A DNA stretch of 37,567 bases, from NCBI RefSeq assembly GCF_027489515.1, contig NZ_JAIXZS010000017.1:1-37567 (forward strand). Direction: 5' to 3'. Numbering within the stretch: position 1 is the stretch's first letter; each line of letters starts with the position of its first letter. This DNA is from Novosphingobium sp. Its GTDB lineage: Bacteria; Pseudomonadota; Alphaproteobacteria; Sphingomonadales; Sphingomonadaceae. The notes below the pieces were generated by a model. That model was not told the origin of the DNA. It did no database searches and saw nothing but the letters and a program-made list of their open reading frames with translations. A program made the position numbers and the translations under genes. Below, one piece after another: positions 19,468-25,658 of the stretch.

Positions 19468-20487
19468 ATGTTGTCTGTTCAGACGAAGATCGCCATTGCG
19501 ATCTCCGCCGGGATCGCGCTTTGCGCCATCCCGTTTGCCGCCGCACATGCCGCCGAGGCACCTGCGGCTGACACGGAATCCCCGGCCATGGCTGCGGCTG
19601 ATGGCGTTGACTCCAATGGCCCTGCGAGCGAACCGCTCGCGCCGGAAACGCGCCAATCGGTTCTTCCGCAGGGTGGACGCCTGCTGCTGACCGGCGGTGT
19701 ATCGACAATCGAAGGCGCCGGGGGCGGCGGGATTGTCCCCTGGGCGCTGATCGGCAGCTACGCCACGCGCAACCAGATTGGCGCAAGCGCCTTTGTGACG
19801 GGCGTCGACACGCAGGACTTCACTTTGGCCTCCTACGGCGGCGCGGTGAGCTTCTACAACCGGCTTGAGCTATCGGTCGCGCGGCAGAACTTCAACTTGC
19901 GTGAAGTCGGCGCCGCGATCGGGCTCGGCAATCGCTACACGGTCAGCCAGACCATCATCGGTGCCAAACTGCGGCTGTTTGGTGATGCTGTGCTCGATCA
20001 GGATACGCTCCTGCCGCAAGTCGCAGTTGGCGTGCAGTACAAGATCAATGACGACAGGACGGTCGTGGGCGGTGCACTCGGGTTGAAGCGCAAGGGCGTC
20101 GATATCTACGCTTCGGCGACAAAGATCATCCTGTCGCAAAGCCTGCTGCTCAACGCCACCTTGCGCCTGACCAAGGCCAACCAGTTCGGCATTCTCGGGT
20201 TTGGCGGGCTCGGCGGCAAGGATCAGGCCTACAAGCCGCAGTTCGAGGGTTCGGCAGCGCTTCTGCTGACCCGCAAGCTCGCCATCGGCGGTGAATACCG
20301 CACCAAATCGAACCGTCTCGAAGGCGCGCTGGGCGGTACGTCGTTCCGCGAAGAGAACGCCTACGATTTCTTCGTGGCTTACGCACCCACCCGCAACATC
20401 TCGATCACCGCCGCCTACGCACGGCTCGGGCAGATCGCGCTCGCCCGCCAGAACGGAGCCTATGTCTCGCTCCAGCTCGGCTTCTGA
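19468..20487 (+). CDS. DUF3034 family outer-membrane protein
   Basis: A 339-residue exported protein. A signal peptide (to about residue 29, cleavage near AAHA-AEA) is followed by an Ala/Pro-rich linker and then a beta-barrel-like DUF3034 domain that opens with GGRLLLTGGVSTIEGAGGGG and IVPWALIGSYATRNQIGASA. Alternating hydrophobic strands run to a C-terminus ending in an aromatic Phe (YVSLQLGF), typical of outer-membrane beta barrels. Its function is unknown; a pore or porin-like role is inference. A ribosome-binding AAGGGAG precedes the start. It is the first gene of a unit with a truncated haemoglobin (24 bases downstream) and a cytochrome c, and it has the predicted ECF promoter shared with the fasciclin gene. 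Confidence 0.88.
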   Translation: MLSVQTKIAIAISAGIALCAIPFAAAHAAEAPAADTESPAMAAADGVDSNGPASEPLAPETRQSVLPQGGRLLLTGGVSTIEGAGGGGIVPWALIGSYATRNQIGASAFVTGVDTQDFTLASYGGAVSFYNRLELSVARQNFNLREVGAAIGLGNRYTVSQTIIGAKLRLFGDAVLDQDTLLPQVAVGVQYKINDDRTVVGGALGLKRKGVDIYASATKIILSQSLLLNATLRLTKANQFGILGFGGLGGKDQAYKPQFEGSAALLLTRKLAIGGEYRTKSNRLEGALGGTSFREENAYDFFVAYAPTRNISITAAYARLGQIALARQNGAYVSLQLGF

Positions 20488-20511
20488 TCAGCTTTCATCA
20501 AGGACACTGCC

Positions 20512-21024
20512 ATGTTGAAGACCACCCTTTCGCTGGCGCTGCTGCTCGGCGTCCCGGCCACCGCGTTTGCGCAGGAGAACCTCGCCCCGAACTACAATGT
20601 CACTGAGCCGGCGGTGAGCGATCCGTCGATCAAGCCCAAGGCTCCCACCGTTCCGGTCATCACCGATGACGAGCATCTCTACGAGACCTTCGGTGGCCGG
20701 GAGGGCCTCACCGCGCTGATGGACGATGCCATGGCGCGTTGGCTCAAGAACCCCAGGACGCGCCCGTTTTTCGAGAATGCAGATCAGACAAAGATCAAGG
20801 CGCTGCTGGTCGAGCAGTTCTGCGTGATCATGCACGGCCCCTGCACATACTCGGGCCGCACGATGGCCGAGGCGCATCGCGGCATGAACGTGAAGGAGGG
20901 CAACTTCTACGGCCTCGTGGAGGAACTGCAGGTGGCAATGAACAAGCGCCATATTCCTTTCCGCGCACAGAATCGGCTGATTGCCGCACTCGCGCCGATG
21001 CACCGCGACATCATCGACAAATGA
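20512..21024 (+). CDS. Exported group 1 truncated haemoglobin
   Basis: A 170-residue protein with a signal peptide (MLKTTLSLALLLGVPATAFA, cleavage after residue 20), then a Pro-rich linker, then a group 1 truncated globin domain from about residue 55 (LYETFGGREGLTALMDD). The haem-binding proximal His is His122 in SGRTMAEAHRGM. Most bacterial truncated haemoglobins are cytoplasmic, so export to the periplasm is notable. Aligned by eye with HbN, the distal B10 position, usually Tyr, is Met here (DDAMARW), which would change ligand chemistry. The stop overlaps the cytochrome c start (ATGA), so the two are made together. A role in nitric oxide, oxygen or electron handling in the periplasm is inference. 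Confidence 0.9.
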   Translation: MLKTTLSLALLLGVPATAFAQENLAPNYNVTEPAVSDPSIKPKAPTVPVITDDEHLYETFGGREGLTALMDDAMARWLKNPRTRPFFENADQTKIKALLVEQFCVIMHGPCTYSGRTMAEAHRGMNVKEGNFYGLVEELQVAMNKRHIPFRAQNRLIAALAPMHRDIIDK

Positions 21025-21404
21025 TTGCGCTACGTCTCCCGATCCTGTCATTCATGGTGGCCAGCGCGATGGCGCTGGCCACCAGCGCCAGGGCAGAACC
21101 TGCCGATACCCTGCCCGGGGCGAGGCTCTATCAAGCGCGGTGCGGCACTTGCCACAGCCTCGATGCCAACAGGATCGGACCGGCGCATCGCGGGGTTTTC
21201 GATAGAGCGGCAGGCACCGCCCCCGGGTACAGCTATTCGCCCGCGCTCAAATCGTCAGGCATCATCTGGAATGCTGCAAATCTCGATCAATGGCTGCAAG
21301 GCCCGCAAAAGCTGGTCAAGGGCTCGAAGATGTACTTCGTGGTGCCCAGCGCAAGTGATCGTGCGGCGATCATCGCTTACCTTTGCGCGGCTTCGGGCAA
21401 ATGA
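21021..21404 (+). CDS. Periplasmic class I c-type cytochrome
   Basis: A 127-residue monohaem cytochrome c. The signal peptide runs to about residue 25 (ATSARA-EPAD). The haem attachment motif CGTCH is at residues 41-45 and the axial ligand is probably Met104 in KGSKMYFVVP. The overall pattern (GARLYQARCGTCHSLDANRI, then GPAHRGVFDR) is that of small cytochrome c550/c2-type carriers. The ATG at 21021 overlaps the haemoglobin stop codon. Coupled synthesis suggests that the cytochrome is the redox partner of the haemoglobin. The ECF sigma gene begins 122 bases downstream. Confidence 0.93.
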   Translation: MIALRLPILSFMVASAMALATSARAEPADTLPGARLYQARCGTCHSLDANRIGPAHRGVFDRAAGTAPGYSYSPALKSSGIIWNAANLDQWLQGPQKLVKGSKMYFVVPSASDRAAIIAYLCAASGK

Positions 21405-21490
21405 AACATCTCTGCGGCGGTGCAAGCCCAAGCAACTGATCAGCCAGGTTGAGCAATGCGCGTTAACAGAATGATCCAACCGCACCCGCG

Positions 21491-21519
21491 TTGTGACAAA
21501 GGGATAGCGATGCTAATTC
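21491..21519 (+). promoter_or_regulatory. Possible sigma-70 promoter giving a leaderless ECF sigma mRNA
   Basis: TTGTGA (21491-21496), 17 bases, TAATTC (21514-21519). A start about seven bases later would fall at the ATG at 21527, and no ribosome-binding sequence is visible before that ATG, so the transcript may be leaderless. This is a weak match, and readthrough from the cytochrome gene is an alternative. Confidence 0.3.
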
Positions 21520-21526
21520 TCGTACG

Positions 21527-22087
21527 ATGACTGCCCTTTCCGTTGATCCAGAGCAGTCCTTCCTGATCGCCGCGCTCCAGCGCGTTGCTGGCGGCGACAA
21601 GCTTGCCTTCCGCGAGCTCTATCGCAGAACCTGCGCGAGGCTTCTTGGCGTCTGTCTGCGCGTCACCGCCGACCGTCAGGAAGCGGAGGACGTTTTGCAG
21701 GAAGTCTACGTTACAGTCTGGCAGAAGGCGGCAATGTTCGATCCGTCGCGCGCCAGTCCGATCACATGGCTTGCTACTCTGGCACGCAATCGCGCGATCG
21801 ATCGTCTGCGCGCTAACGGGCGGCGGATCACCACCCCGATCGAAAGCATCGACGAACCCGCCGACGAGAGCGCGGGCGCACTTGAGCAGTTGCTCGAAGC
21901 GGAAAGCGAGCACGACATCACGGTTTGCATCGAGGAACTGGCAAATGGCGATGCTGTGCTGGTGCGCACAGCTTTCTTCCAGCAGGCAACCTATGCCGAA
22001 CTCGCGACGCGCTCCGGCATGCCTCTCGGCACGGTCAAAAGCCGGATCAGACGCGCGCTGATCAAGTTGAAGGCGTGCCTGTCATGA
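21527..22087 (+). CDS. ECF sigma factor, SigK-like
   Basis: A 186-residue extracytoplasmic-function sigma factor. Region 2 runs over about residues 26-95 (AFRELYRRTCARLLGVCLRV, then EAEDVLQEVYVTVWQKA and PITWLATLARNRAIDRLR). Region 4 runs over about residues 128-182 with the helix-turn-helix ATYAELATRSGMPLGTVKSR. The stop overlaps the start of an RskA-like anti-sigma gene (ATGA), and a fasciclin gene follows. This is the same trio as SigK-RskA-MPT70/MPT83 in Mycobacterium. The CATCC-containing promoter motifs at 19385 and 22780 fit that group. The signal it responds to is unknown; membrane-protein cleavage of the anti-sigma is expected from the family. Confidence 0.93.
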   Translation: MTALSVDPEQSFLIAALQRVAGGDKLAFRELYRRTCARLLGVCLRVTADRQEAEDVLQEVYVTVWQKAAMFDPSRASPITWLATLARNRAIDRLRANGRRITTPIESIDEPADESAGALEQLLEAESEHDITVCIEELANGDAVLVRTAFFQQATYAELATRSGMPLGTVKSRIRRALIKLKACLS

Positions 22088-22770
22088 GCGATGAGGACGA
22101 TGTGCTGGCCGGCGAGATTGCGCTGGGTCTGCTTGATGGACCGGAGCGCGAGGCTGCGGTTCGGCGCCTAGGCAGCGATGCCGCACTGGCGGAGCGGGTT
22201 GACTGGTGGCGCGAGCGCTTCGAGCCACTTTCGGCTAGCGACAGCATAGAGCCAAGCGAGGGCCTGTGGCAGCGCATTGAGTCCATGCTGCCCGGCAACG
22301 ACAACACGGCACTGATCGAGGCGCGGCGTTGGCGCGCTGCGGCCCTGGCTGCCACGCTCGTCGCGGGGCTGCTGGGCACGGCACTGGTGCTGCGTCCAGC
22401 GCCGGTGCCACCGGAAGCGCCAACGGCAGCCGCGCCGGCCCCTGTGCTCCTCGCCAGCATTGCCGGCGAAGGCGGAGTTGTTGCGACGATCGCCTACAAT
22501 CAGACTGCCGGCGATCTCACGATTGCCCCCGGCAAGCTCAATGCCGGCAAGCGCGATGCCGAATTGTGGATCATTCCGGCCGATGGCACGCCGCGCTCGC
22601 TCGGCACGATCGATCCCGTCCTGGCAGCCACGCGCCCCGCGCGCGCCAACCTCCGCCGTCTGATCGCGCAGGGAGCAACATTCGCGATCTCGCTTGAGCC
22701 TCGTGGCGGTTCGCCCACGGGCCTGCCTACCGGCCCGATCCTCGGAACCGGAAAAATCAGCGGAAGCTGA
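22084..22770 (+). CDS. RskA-like membrane anti-sigma factor
   Basis: A 228-residue anti-sigma factor. A cytoplasmic N-terminal sigma-binding part (residues 1-80) opens with MSDEDDVLAGEIALGLLDGP and includes LAERVDWWRERFEPLS. One transmembrane segment follows at about residues 84-103 (AALAATLVAGLLGTALVL). Then come a Pro/Ala linker and a periplasmic RskA-type domain with LWIIPADGTPRSLGTIDP and ATFAISLEPRGGSPTG. No HxxxCxxC zinc motif is present, so redox sensing through zinc is unlikely. The ATG overlaps the sigma stop codon, which gives coupled synthesis. Its place beside the sigma gene makes its partner clear. Confidence 0.9.
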   Translation: MSDEDDVLAGEIALGLLDGPEREAAVRRLGSDAALAERVDWWRERFEPLSASDSIEPSEGLWQRIESMLPGNDNTALIEARRWRAAALAATLVAGLLGTALVLRPAPVPPEAPTAAAPAPVLLASIAGEGGVVATIAYNQTAGDLTIAPGKLNAGKRDAELWIIPADGTPRSLGTIDPVLAATRPARANLRRLIAQGATFAISLEPRGGSPTGLPTGPILGTGKISGS

Positions 22771-22779
22771 AGCCGGAGC

Positions 22780-22807
22780 GCATCCGTGCGCGGCATTGCG
22801 TCGTATC
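22780..22807 (+). promoter_or_regulatory. Predicted ECF sigma promoter of the fasciclin gene
   Basis: GCATCCG (22780-22786), 15 bases, CGTATC (22802-22807), 52 bases before the fasciclin start. It is identical in both boxes and in spacing to the site at 19385-19412 before the DUF3034 gene. Confidence 0.6.
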
Positions 22808-22813
22808 TCCTTT

Positions 22814-22835
22814 GCCACCCTGATGGAGGGGTGGC
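22814..22835 (+). other. Stem-loop at the predicted 5' end of the fasciclin mRNA
   Basis: GCCACCC (22814-22820), eight-base loop, GGGTGGC (22829-22835). It starts about seven bases after the predicted -10 box, so it would form the very 5' end of the mRNA, before the AGGAG site at 22843. A stabilising 5' hairpin is plausible. Confidence 0.4.
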
Positions 22836-22859
22836 CACGAGACAGGAGATATTCTGCGT

Positions 22860-23417
22860 ATGCGCAGGTTTCACACGATCGCCGCGGTTACGGCGCTGGC
22901 CATTGCCCCACTGACAGCGCTTGCCGGCCACGCGCTGGCCAATCCCATGGTTGGCGGTGCAGCGATGTACAGCACCAGGACCATCGTCGATAACGCCGTC
23001 AACTCGAAGGACCACACAACGCTGGTCGCCGCAGTCAAGGCGGCAGGCCTCGTTGATACGCTCTCCAGTCCGGGGCCGATCACGGTATTCGCACCCACCA
23101 ATGCCGCGTTCGCCAAGCTGCCCGCAGGCACGGTCGAGACGCTGCTCAAGCCGGAAAACAAGGGCACGCTGACGTCTGTGCTCACCTATCACGTAGTGGC
23201 GGGCCGGATGACGAGCGGCGACATTGCGAATGCGATCAAGGCCGGCCACGGTCGCGCGACACTGACCACCGTGCAGGGCGAACCCCTGACGGCAACCATG
23301 CGCGGCAAGATGCTTGTGCTGACCGATGCGAAAGGTGGCCAAGCAATGGTTACGATTGCCAATGTCATGCAATCGAACGGCGTCATCCATGTCGTTGATA
23401 CGGTACTCATGCCCTGA
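22860..23417 (+). CDS. Secreted fasciclin (FAS1) domain protein
   Basis: A 185-residue exported protein with one FAS1 domain. The signal peptide reaches about residue 27 (GHALA-NPMVG). The domain starts at TIVDNAVNSKDHTTLVAAVK, with the FAS1 H1 motif ITVFAPTNAAFAKLP near residue 76 and the conserved TYHVV (residue 116) and NGVIHVVDTVLMP (H2 motif) at the end. FAS1 domains mediate adhesion or ligand binding. The protein resembles the mycobacterial MPT70/MPT83 type, which is controlled by a SigK/RskA pair, and here it lies directly after such a pair. It has an AGGAG ribosome-binding site and its own predicted ECF promoter. Confidence 0.95.
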   Translation: MRRFHTIAAVTALAIAPLTALAGHALANPMVGGAAMYSTRTIVDNAVNSKDHTTLVAAVKAAGLVDTLSSPGPITVFAPTNAAFAKLPAGTVETLLKPENKGTLTSVLTYHVVAGRMTSGDIANAIKAGHGRATLTTVQGEPLTATMRGKMLVLTDAKGGQAMVTIANVMQSNGVIHVVDTVLMP

Positions 23418-23860
23418 GCGACGGGGCAACGAACCTTTGGCCCGCAGCTGACTAGCCTCGGCTGTGGGCTCTTCGGCCCTCGGACAACGCGGACGCGATG
23501 TACGGCAAAAGCGTTAGTCCCGTCATGGCGAAGACGTCGCGCCGTATCATAGTGTCAGGAATGCGGGCCACAGTGCAATGCTCCGCGCAGAACCAGGTCT
23601 GCGACAGAACGACACCCCTGCCGTGATGAGCCAAGCGGCAGGCTCTGCCACAAGCGGACGTCCACAATGGCATGGAGGAATGACTGGCTCGGGCCGCAAC
23701 TTGCCCGATCCTGCCGCGCACCCGTGAAGACCTTCTTTCGCTCGATAGTGTTTCGTTTCTCGGGAGTTTTTTCAAACCTTCCCGCAACGGATGCCACATC
23801 GCGTGCTCACATCTCTGGAAGCCGGCCGGATAGCCGAGTTCCGGAGGCGCTCGGACATGA
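23418..23860. other. Intergenic region without a supported gene
   Basis: A 443-base gap between the convergent fasciclin and EcfG-like genes. Open frames exist on both strands but none has a recognisable product, good start site or codon bias. One minus-strand frame near 23470-23560 reads RRDVFAMTGLTLLPYIASAL, which could be the end of a decayed exported protein, but this is not convincing. I see no repeat or clear terminator. Confidence 0.5.
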
Positions 23861-24511
23861 TCAGGCCGAGTGCCGGCTTGCGCCATGCTGGGGCGCGATG
23901 CGCGTGAGTTCTGCCAGGAAGGTATCCAGCACTTCCCCTTTGAGGACGAAATTGTGCCGGAAATCCGGCAGGATACCGCTCTCGATGGTAGCGGAAAGGC
24001 TGGCACGCGCGCGTGCGATACGGCTCTTGATCGTGCCGACCGCGACGCCGCAGATCTCGGCCATCTCGCTGTAGCTGATGTGGCCCACTCCGGCGAGGAT
24101 CAGGACCTCGCGCTGGGCCGGGGGGAGCAGCGCCATTGCGCGCAGGACATCGCTGGCCTCGATGCCGACTTGCTGTGTGGCAGGCGTGCTGAGAATCCGC
24201 TCAGCCTCGATCTCGTTGTATTCACCCACAAAACGCAGGCGCCGGATCTGGCCGAAATAGACATTGCGCAGGATCGTAAAGGTCCACGCTTTGAAACTGG
24301 TGCCAGCCGCAAACCGCGCGCGCGCACCCCAGGCGCGCAGAAGGGTCTCCTGCGTCAGATCGTCCGCCGTGTCACGATTGCCGCACAGCGATCTCGCGAA
24401 GGCGCGCAGATGCCGGATAGATCCGTTGATCTCCACGCGAAAGGCACTGTCCGAAAGACACGCGCTGCGCGGGGCAGCGCGCTCGCCCCCGGAATCCAGA
24501 ACGTCAGCCAT
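23861..24511 (-). CDS. EcfG-like general stress sigma factor
   Basis: A 216-residue ECF sigma factor of the EcfG group, which drives the general stress response in alphaproteobacteria. Region 2 is HLRAFARSLCGNRDTADDLT followed by QETLLRAWGARARF, with FKAWTFTILRNVYFGQIRR. Region 4 is LPPAQREVLILAGVGHISYS followed by EMAEICGVAVGTIKSRIARAR. The usual EcfG ends soon after this; here about 37 extra residues follow (SGILPDFRHNFVLKGEVLDT and on to the stop). The ATG at 24511 has AAGGA nine bases upstream. Its own promoter at 24553-24577 matches the EcfG consensus perfectly, so it is autoregulated or under a main EcfG elsewhere. No phyR or nepR is present here, which suggests a paralogue. Confidence 0.9.
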   Translation of the reverse strand: MADVLDSGGERAAPRSACLSDSAFRVEINGSIRHLRAFARSLCGNRDTADDLTQETLLRAWGARARFAAGTSFKAWTFTILRNVYFGQIRRLRFVGEYNEIEAERILSTPATQQVGIEASDVLRAMALLPPAQREVLILAGVGHISYSEMAEICGVAVGTIKSRIARARASLSATIESGILPDFRHNFVLKGEVLDTFLAELTRIAPQHGASRHSA

Positions 24512-24552
24512 CGCTTATCCTTATGGTTATCCACGATGCCTCCCGAAGCATA

Positions 24553-24577
24553 AACGTATAGACAGTCGGAAGGTTCC
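24553..24577 (-). promoter_or_regulatory. EcfG-type promoter of the EcfG-like sigma gene
   Basis: On the minus strand GGAAC (24577-24573), 16 bases, CGTT (24556-24553). This is an exact match to the EcfG consensus of alphaproteobacteria and lies 41 bases before the sigma factor start codon. Confidence 0.85.
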
Positions 24578-24619
24578 GCCACCCGGCGGATCATCGCAAA
24601 TAAATCATCGCGCCGCAGA

Positions 24620-24653
24620 CGCGCCTGCTGGCAGCCTTCCGACGGCAGGCGCG
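24620..24653 (-). terminator. Possible terminator of the small membrane protein gene
   Basis: Stem CGCGCCTGC (24620-24628) and GCAGGCGCG (24645-24653) with a 16-base loop, nine bases after the stop codon on the minus strand. The T-rich part (ATTTATTTG) comes only later, so termination may be weak. Confidence 0.4.
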
Positions 24654-24662
24654 CGGCGCGGT

Positions 24663-24965
24663 TCAGGCTGTGACGGCGTCGGCCACCTTGCGCACTTCTT
24701 TGGCGGCCTTTTTCGCCGCCTTGCGCGCAATGCGGCGCGCCTCATCGAGGCCGGTGGCGCGGCTGCGCTGGATGTAGAGCAGCCCGCCTGCGATCAGTCC
24801 CACCGCCACGAGCCCGGACAGCGAACGAAGCGCGATCCGCGTCGTCGCAAAGGCGGCGACGGAGGCCAGCAGGGGGCTGTTCTCGAACACGTCGCCAATC
24901 CGTTCGGCAAACGGCGTTTCAAGAGCACTGCGGATGGTCTCGCTGATGTTGGTTTCCTGGTTCAT
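24663..24965 (-). CDS. Small membrane protein of the general stress cluster
   Basis: A 100-residue protein. The N-terminus is MNQETNISETIRSALETPFA, and about two hydrophobic segments follow, the clearest near residues 50-66 (GLVAVGLIAGGLLYIQRS). The C-terminus is strongly basic and Ala-rich (RRIARKAAKKAAKEVRKVAD). I do not recognise the family; short stress-induced membrane proteins of this shape are common in alphaproteobacteria. A perfect EcfG promoter lies 74-98 bases upstream, back to back with the promoter of the PNPOx-like stress gene, so it is very likely part of the general stress regulon. Confidence 0.75.
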   Translation of the reverse strand: MNQETNISETIRSALETPFAERIGDVFENSPLLASVAAFATTRIALRSLSGLVAVGLIAGGLLYIQRSRATGLDEARRIARKAAKKAAKEVRKVADAVTA

Positions 24966-25038
24966 GAAGCTGGTCTTTCCTGTGTGTGAGGTCTCATGAC
25001 GTTGCGGAACGCTGCTGGCGTTGCGCGATCGATCCTCA

Positions 25039-25063
25039 AACGCGTGGCTTCGCTTGTGGTTCC
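25039..25063 (-). promoter_or_regulatory. EcfG-type promoter of the small membrane protein gene
   Basis: On the minus strand GGAAC (25063-25059), 16 bases, CGTT (25042-25039), an exact consensus match 74 bases before the start at 24965. It diverges from the plus-strand EcfG promoter at 25091. Confidence 0.85.
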
Positions 25064-25090
25064 TCCGGCGCGGTTCCTACGCCGCAGCAG

Positions 25091-25115
25091 GGAACCGTTT
25101 GGCCGTGCCAACGTT
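25091..25115 (+). promoter_or_regulatory. EcfG-type promoter of the PNPOx-like stress gene
   Basis: GGAAC (25091-25095), 16 bases, CGTT (25112-25115), an exact consensus match. The start codon at 25160 follows after 44 bases, with an AGGAGAG ribosome-binding site at 25145. Confidence 0.85.
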
Positions 25116-25159
25116 TCTGTCGGCGCGGGGCATACAAGCCGCGCAGGAGAGCAAACGCC

Positions 25160-25633
25160 ATGAAACCCGAGATCCGCGATGCATTCTGGCAGGCCCTGGC
25201 ACGAAGCCCTATCGTGATGCTCCGGCTGGCAGGAGCAGGTGAACGCACAGAGCACGCGCTCGCAAATCCGATGACCGCGCAGATCGACAGCAATGCTGCC
25301 GGCTGCGTCTGGTTCTTCATGAGCCGCGACAGCGCTTTGGCCGCAGGCGGTCCGGCGCAGGCCGATTTTTCGGCCACTGGCCACGATGTTTTCGCGGTGC
25401 TGGAAGGAGAGCTTGTCGAGGAAGTTGATCCGGCCGTGTTCGACAGGTTCTTTACCGAAGAGGTCGCAGCCTGGTTCGTGGGCGACAAAGCATCGGACGA
25501 GGCGCTGCTGATGCGGTTCGACATCGCCAATGCAGAAGTCTGGATGAAGGACCTGTGGGTCTCCGGTCTGCTCCGCTGCCTGACGGGCCAGGCACAGCAG
25601 AAGGGCGATCATGACAGCGGTCCGATAAGCTGA
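25160..25633 (+). CDS. Pyridoxamine 5'-phosphate oxidase-fold general stress protein
   Basis: A 157-residue protein of the split-barrel flavin-binding family of general stress protein 26. It opens with MKPEIRDAFWQALARSPIVM, then a TAQIDSNAAGCVWFFMSRDS strand pair near residue 39, and an ADFSATGHDVFAVLEGELVE pair near residue 67. A family-typical VDPAVFDRFFTEEVAAWFVG stretch follows, and then LLMRFDIANAEVWMKD near residue 115. Members bind FMN or F420-like cofactors; their reaction in stress is unclear. ATG at 25160 sits behind an AGGAGAG site and a perfect EcfG promoter, so the gene is almost certainly stress-induced. It is convergent with the HerA-like gene, only 25 bases away. Confidence 0.9.
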   Translation: MKPEIRDAFWQALARSPIVMLRLAGAGERTEHALANPMTAQIDSNAAGCVWFFMSRDSALAAGGPAQADFSATGHDVFAVLEGELVEEVDPAVFDRFFTEEVAAWFVGDKASDEALLMRFDIANAEVWMKDLWVSGLLRCLTGQAQQKGDHDSGPIS

Positions 25634-25658
25634 GCCTGCCGCCTTCCGGTCGTGTGCC

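Noticed and set aside
23870..24553. Plus-strand open frame opposite the EcfG-like gene
   Set aside because: It is antisense to a clear sigma factor with a matching promoter and ribosome-binding site, and its translation has no family features.
25006..25022. A further GGAAC with CGTT close by, between the stress genes
   Set aside because: Only eight bases separate the boxes, too short for a promoter.
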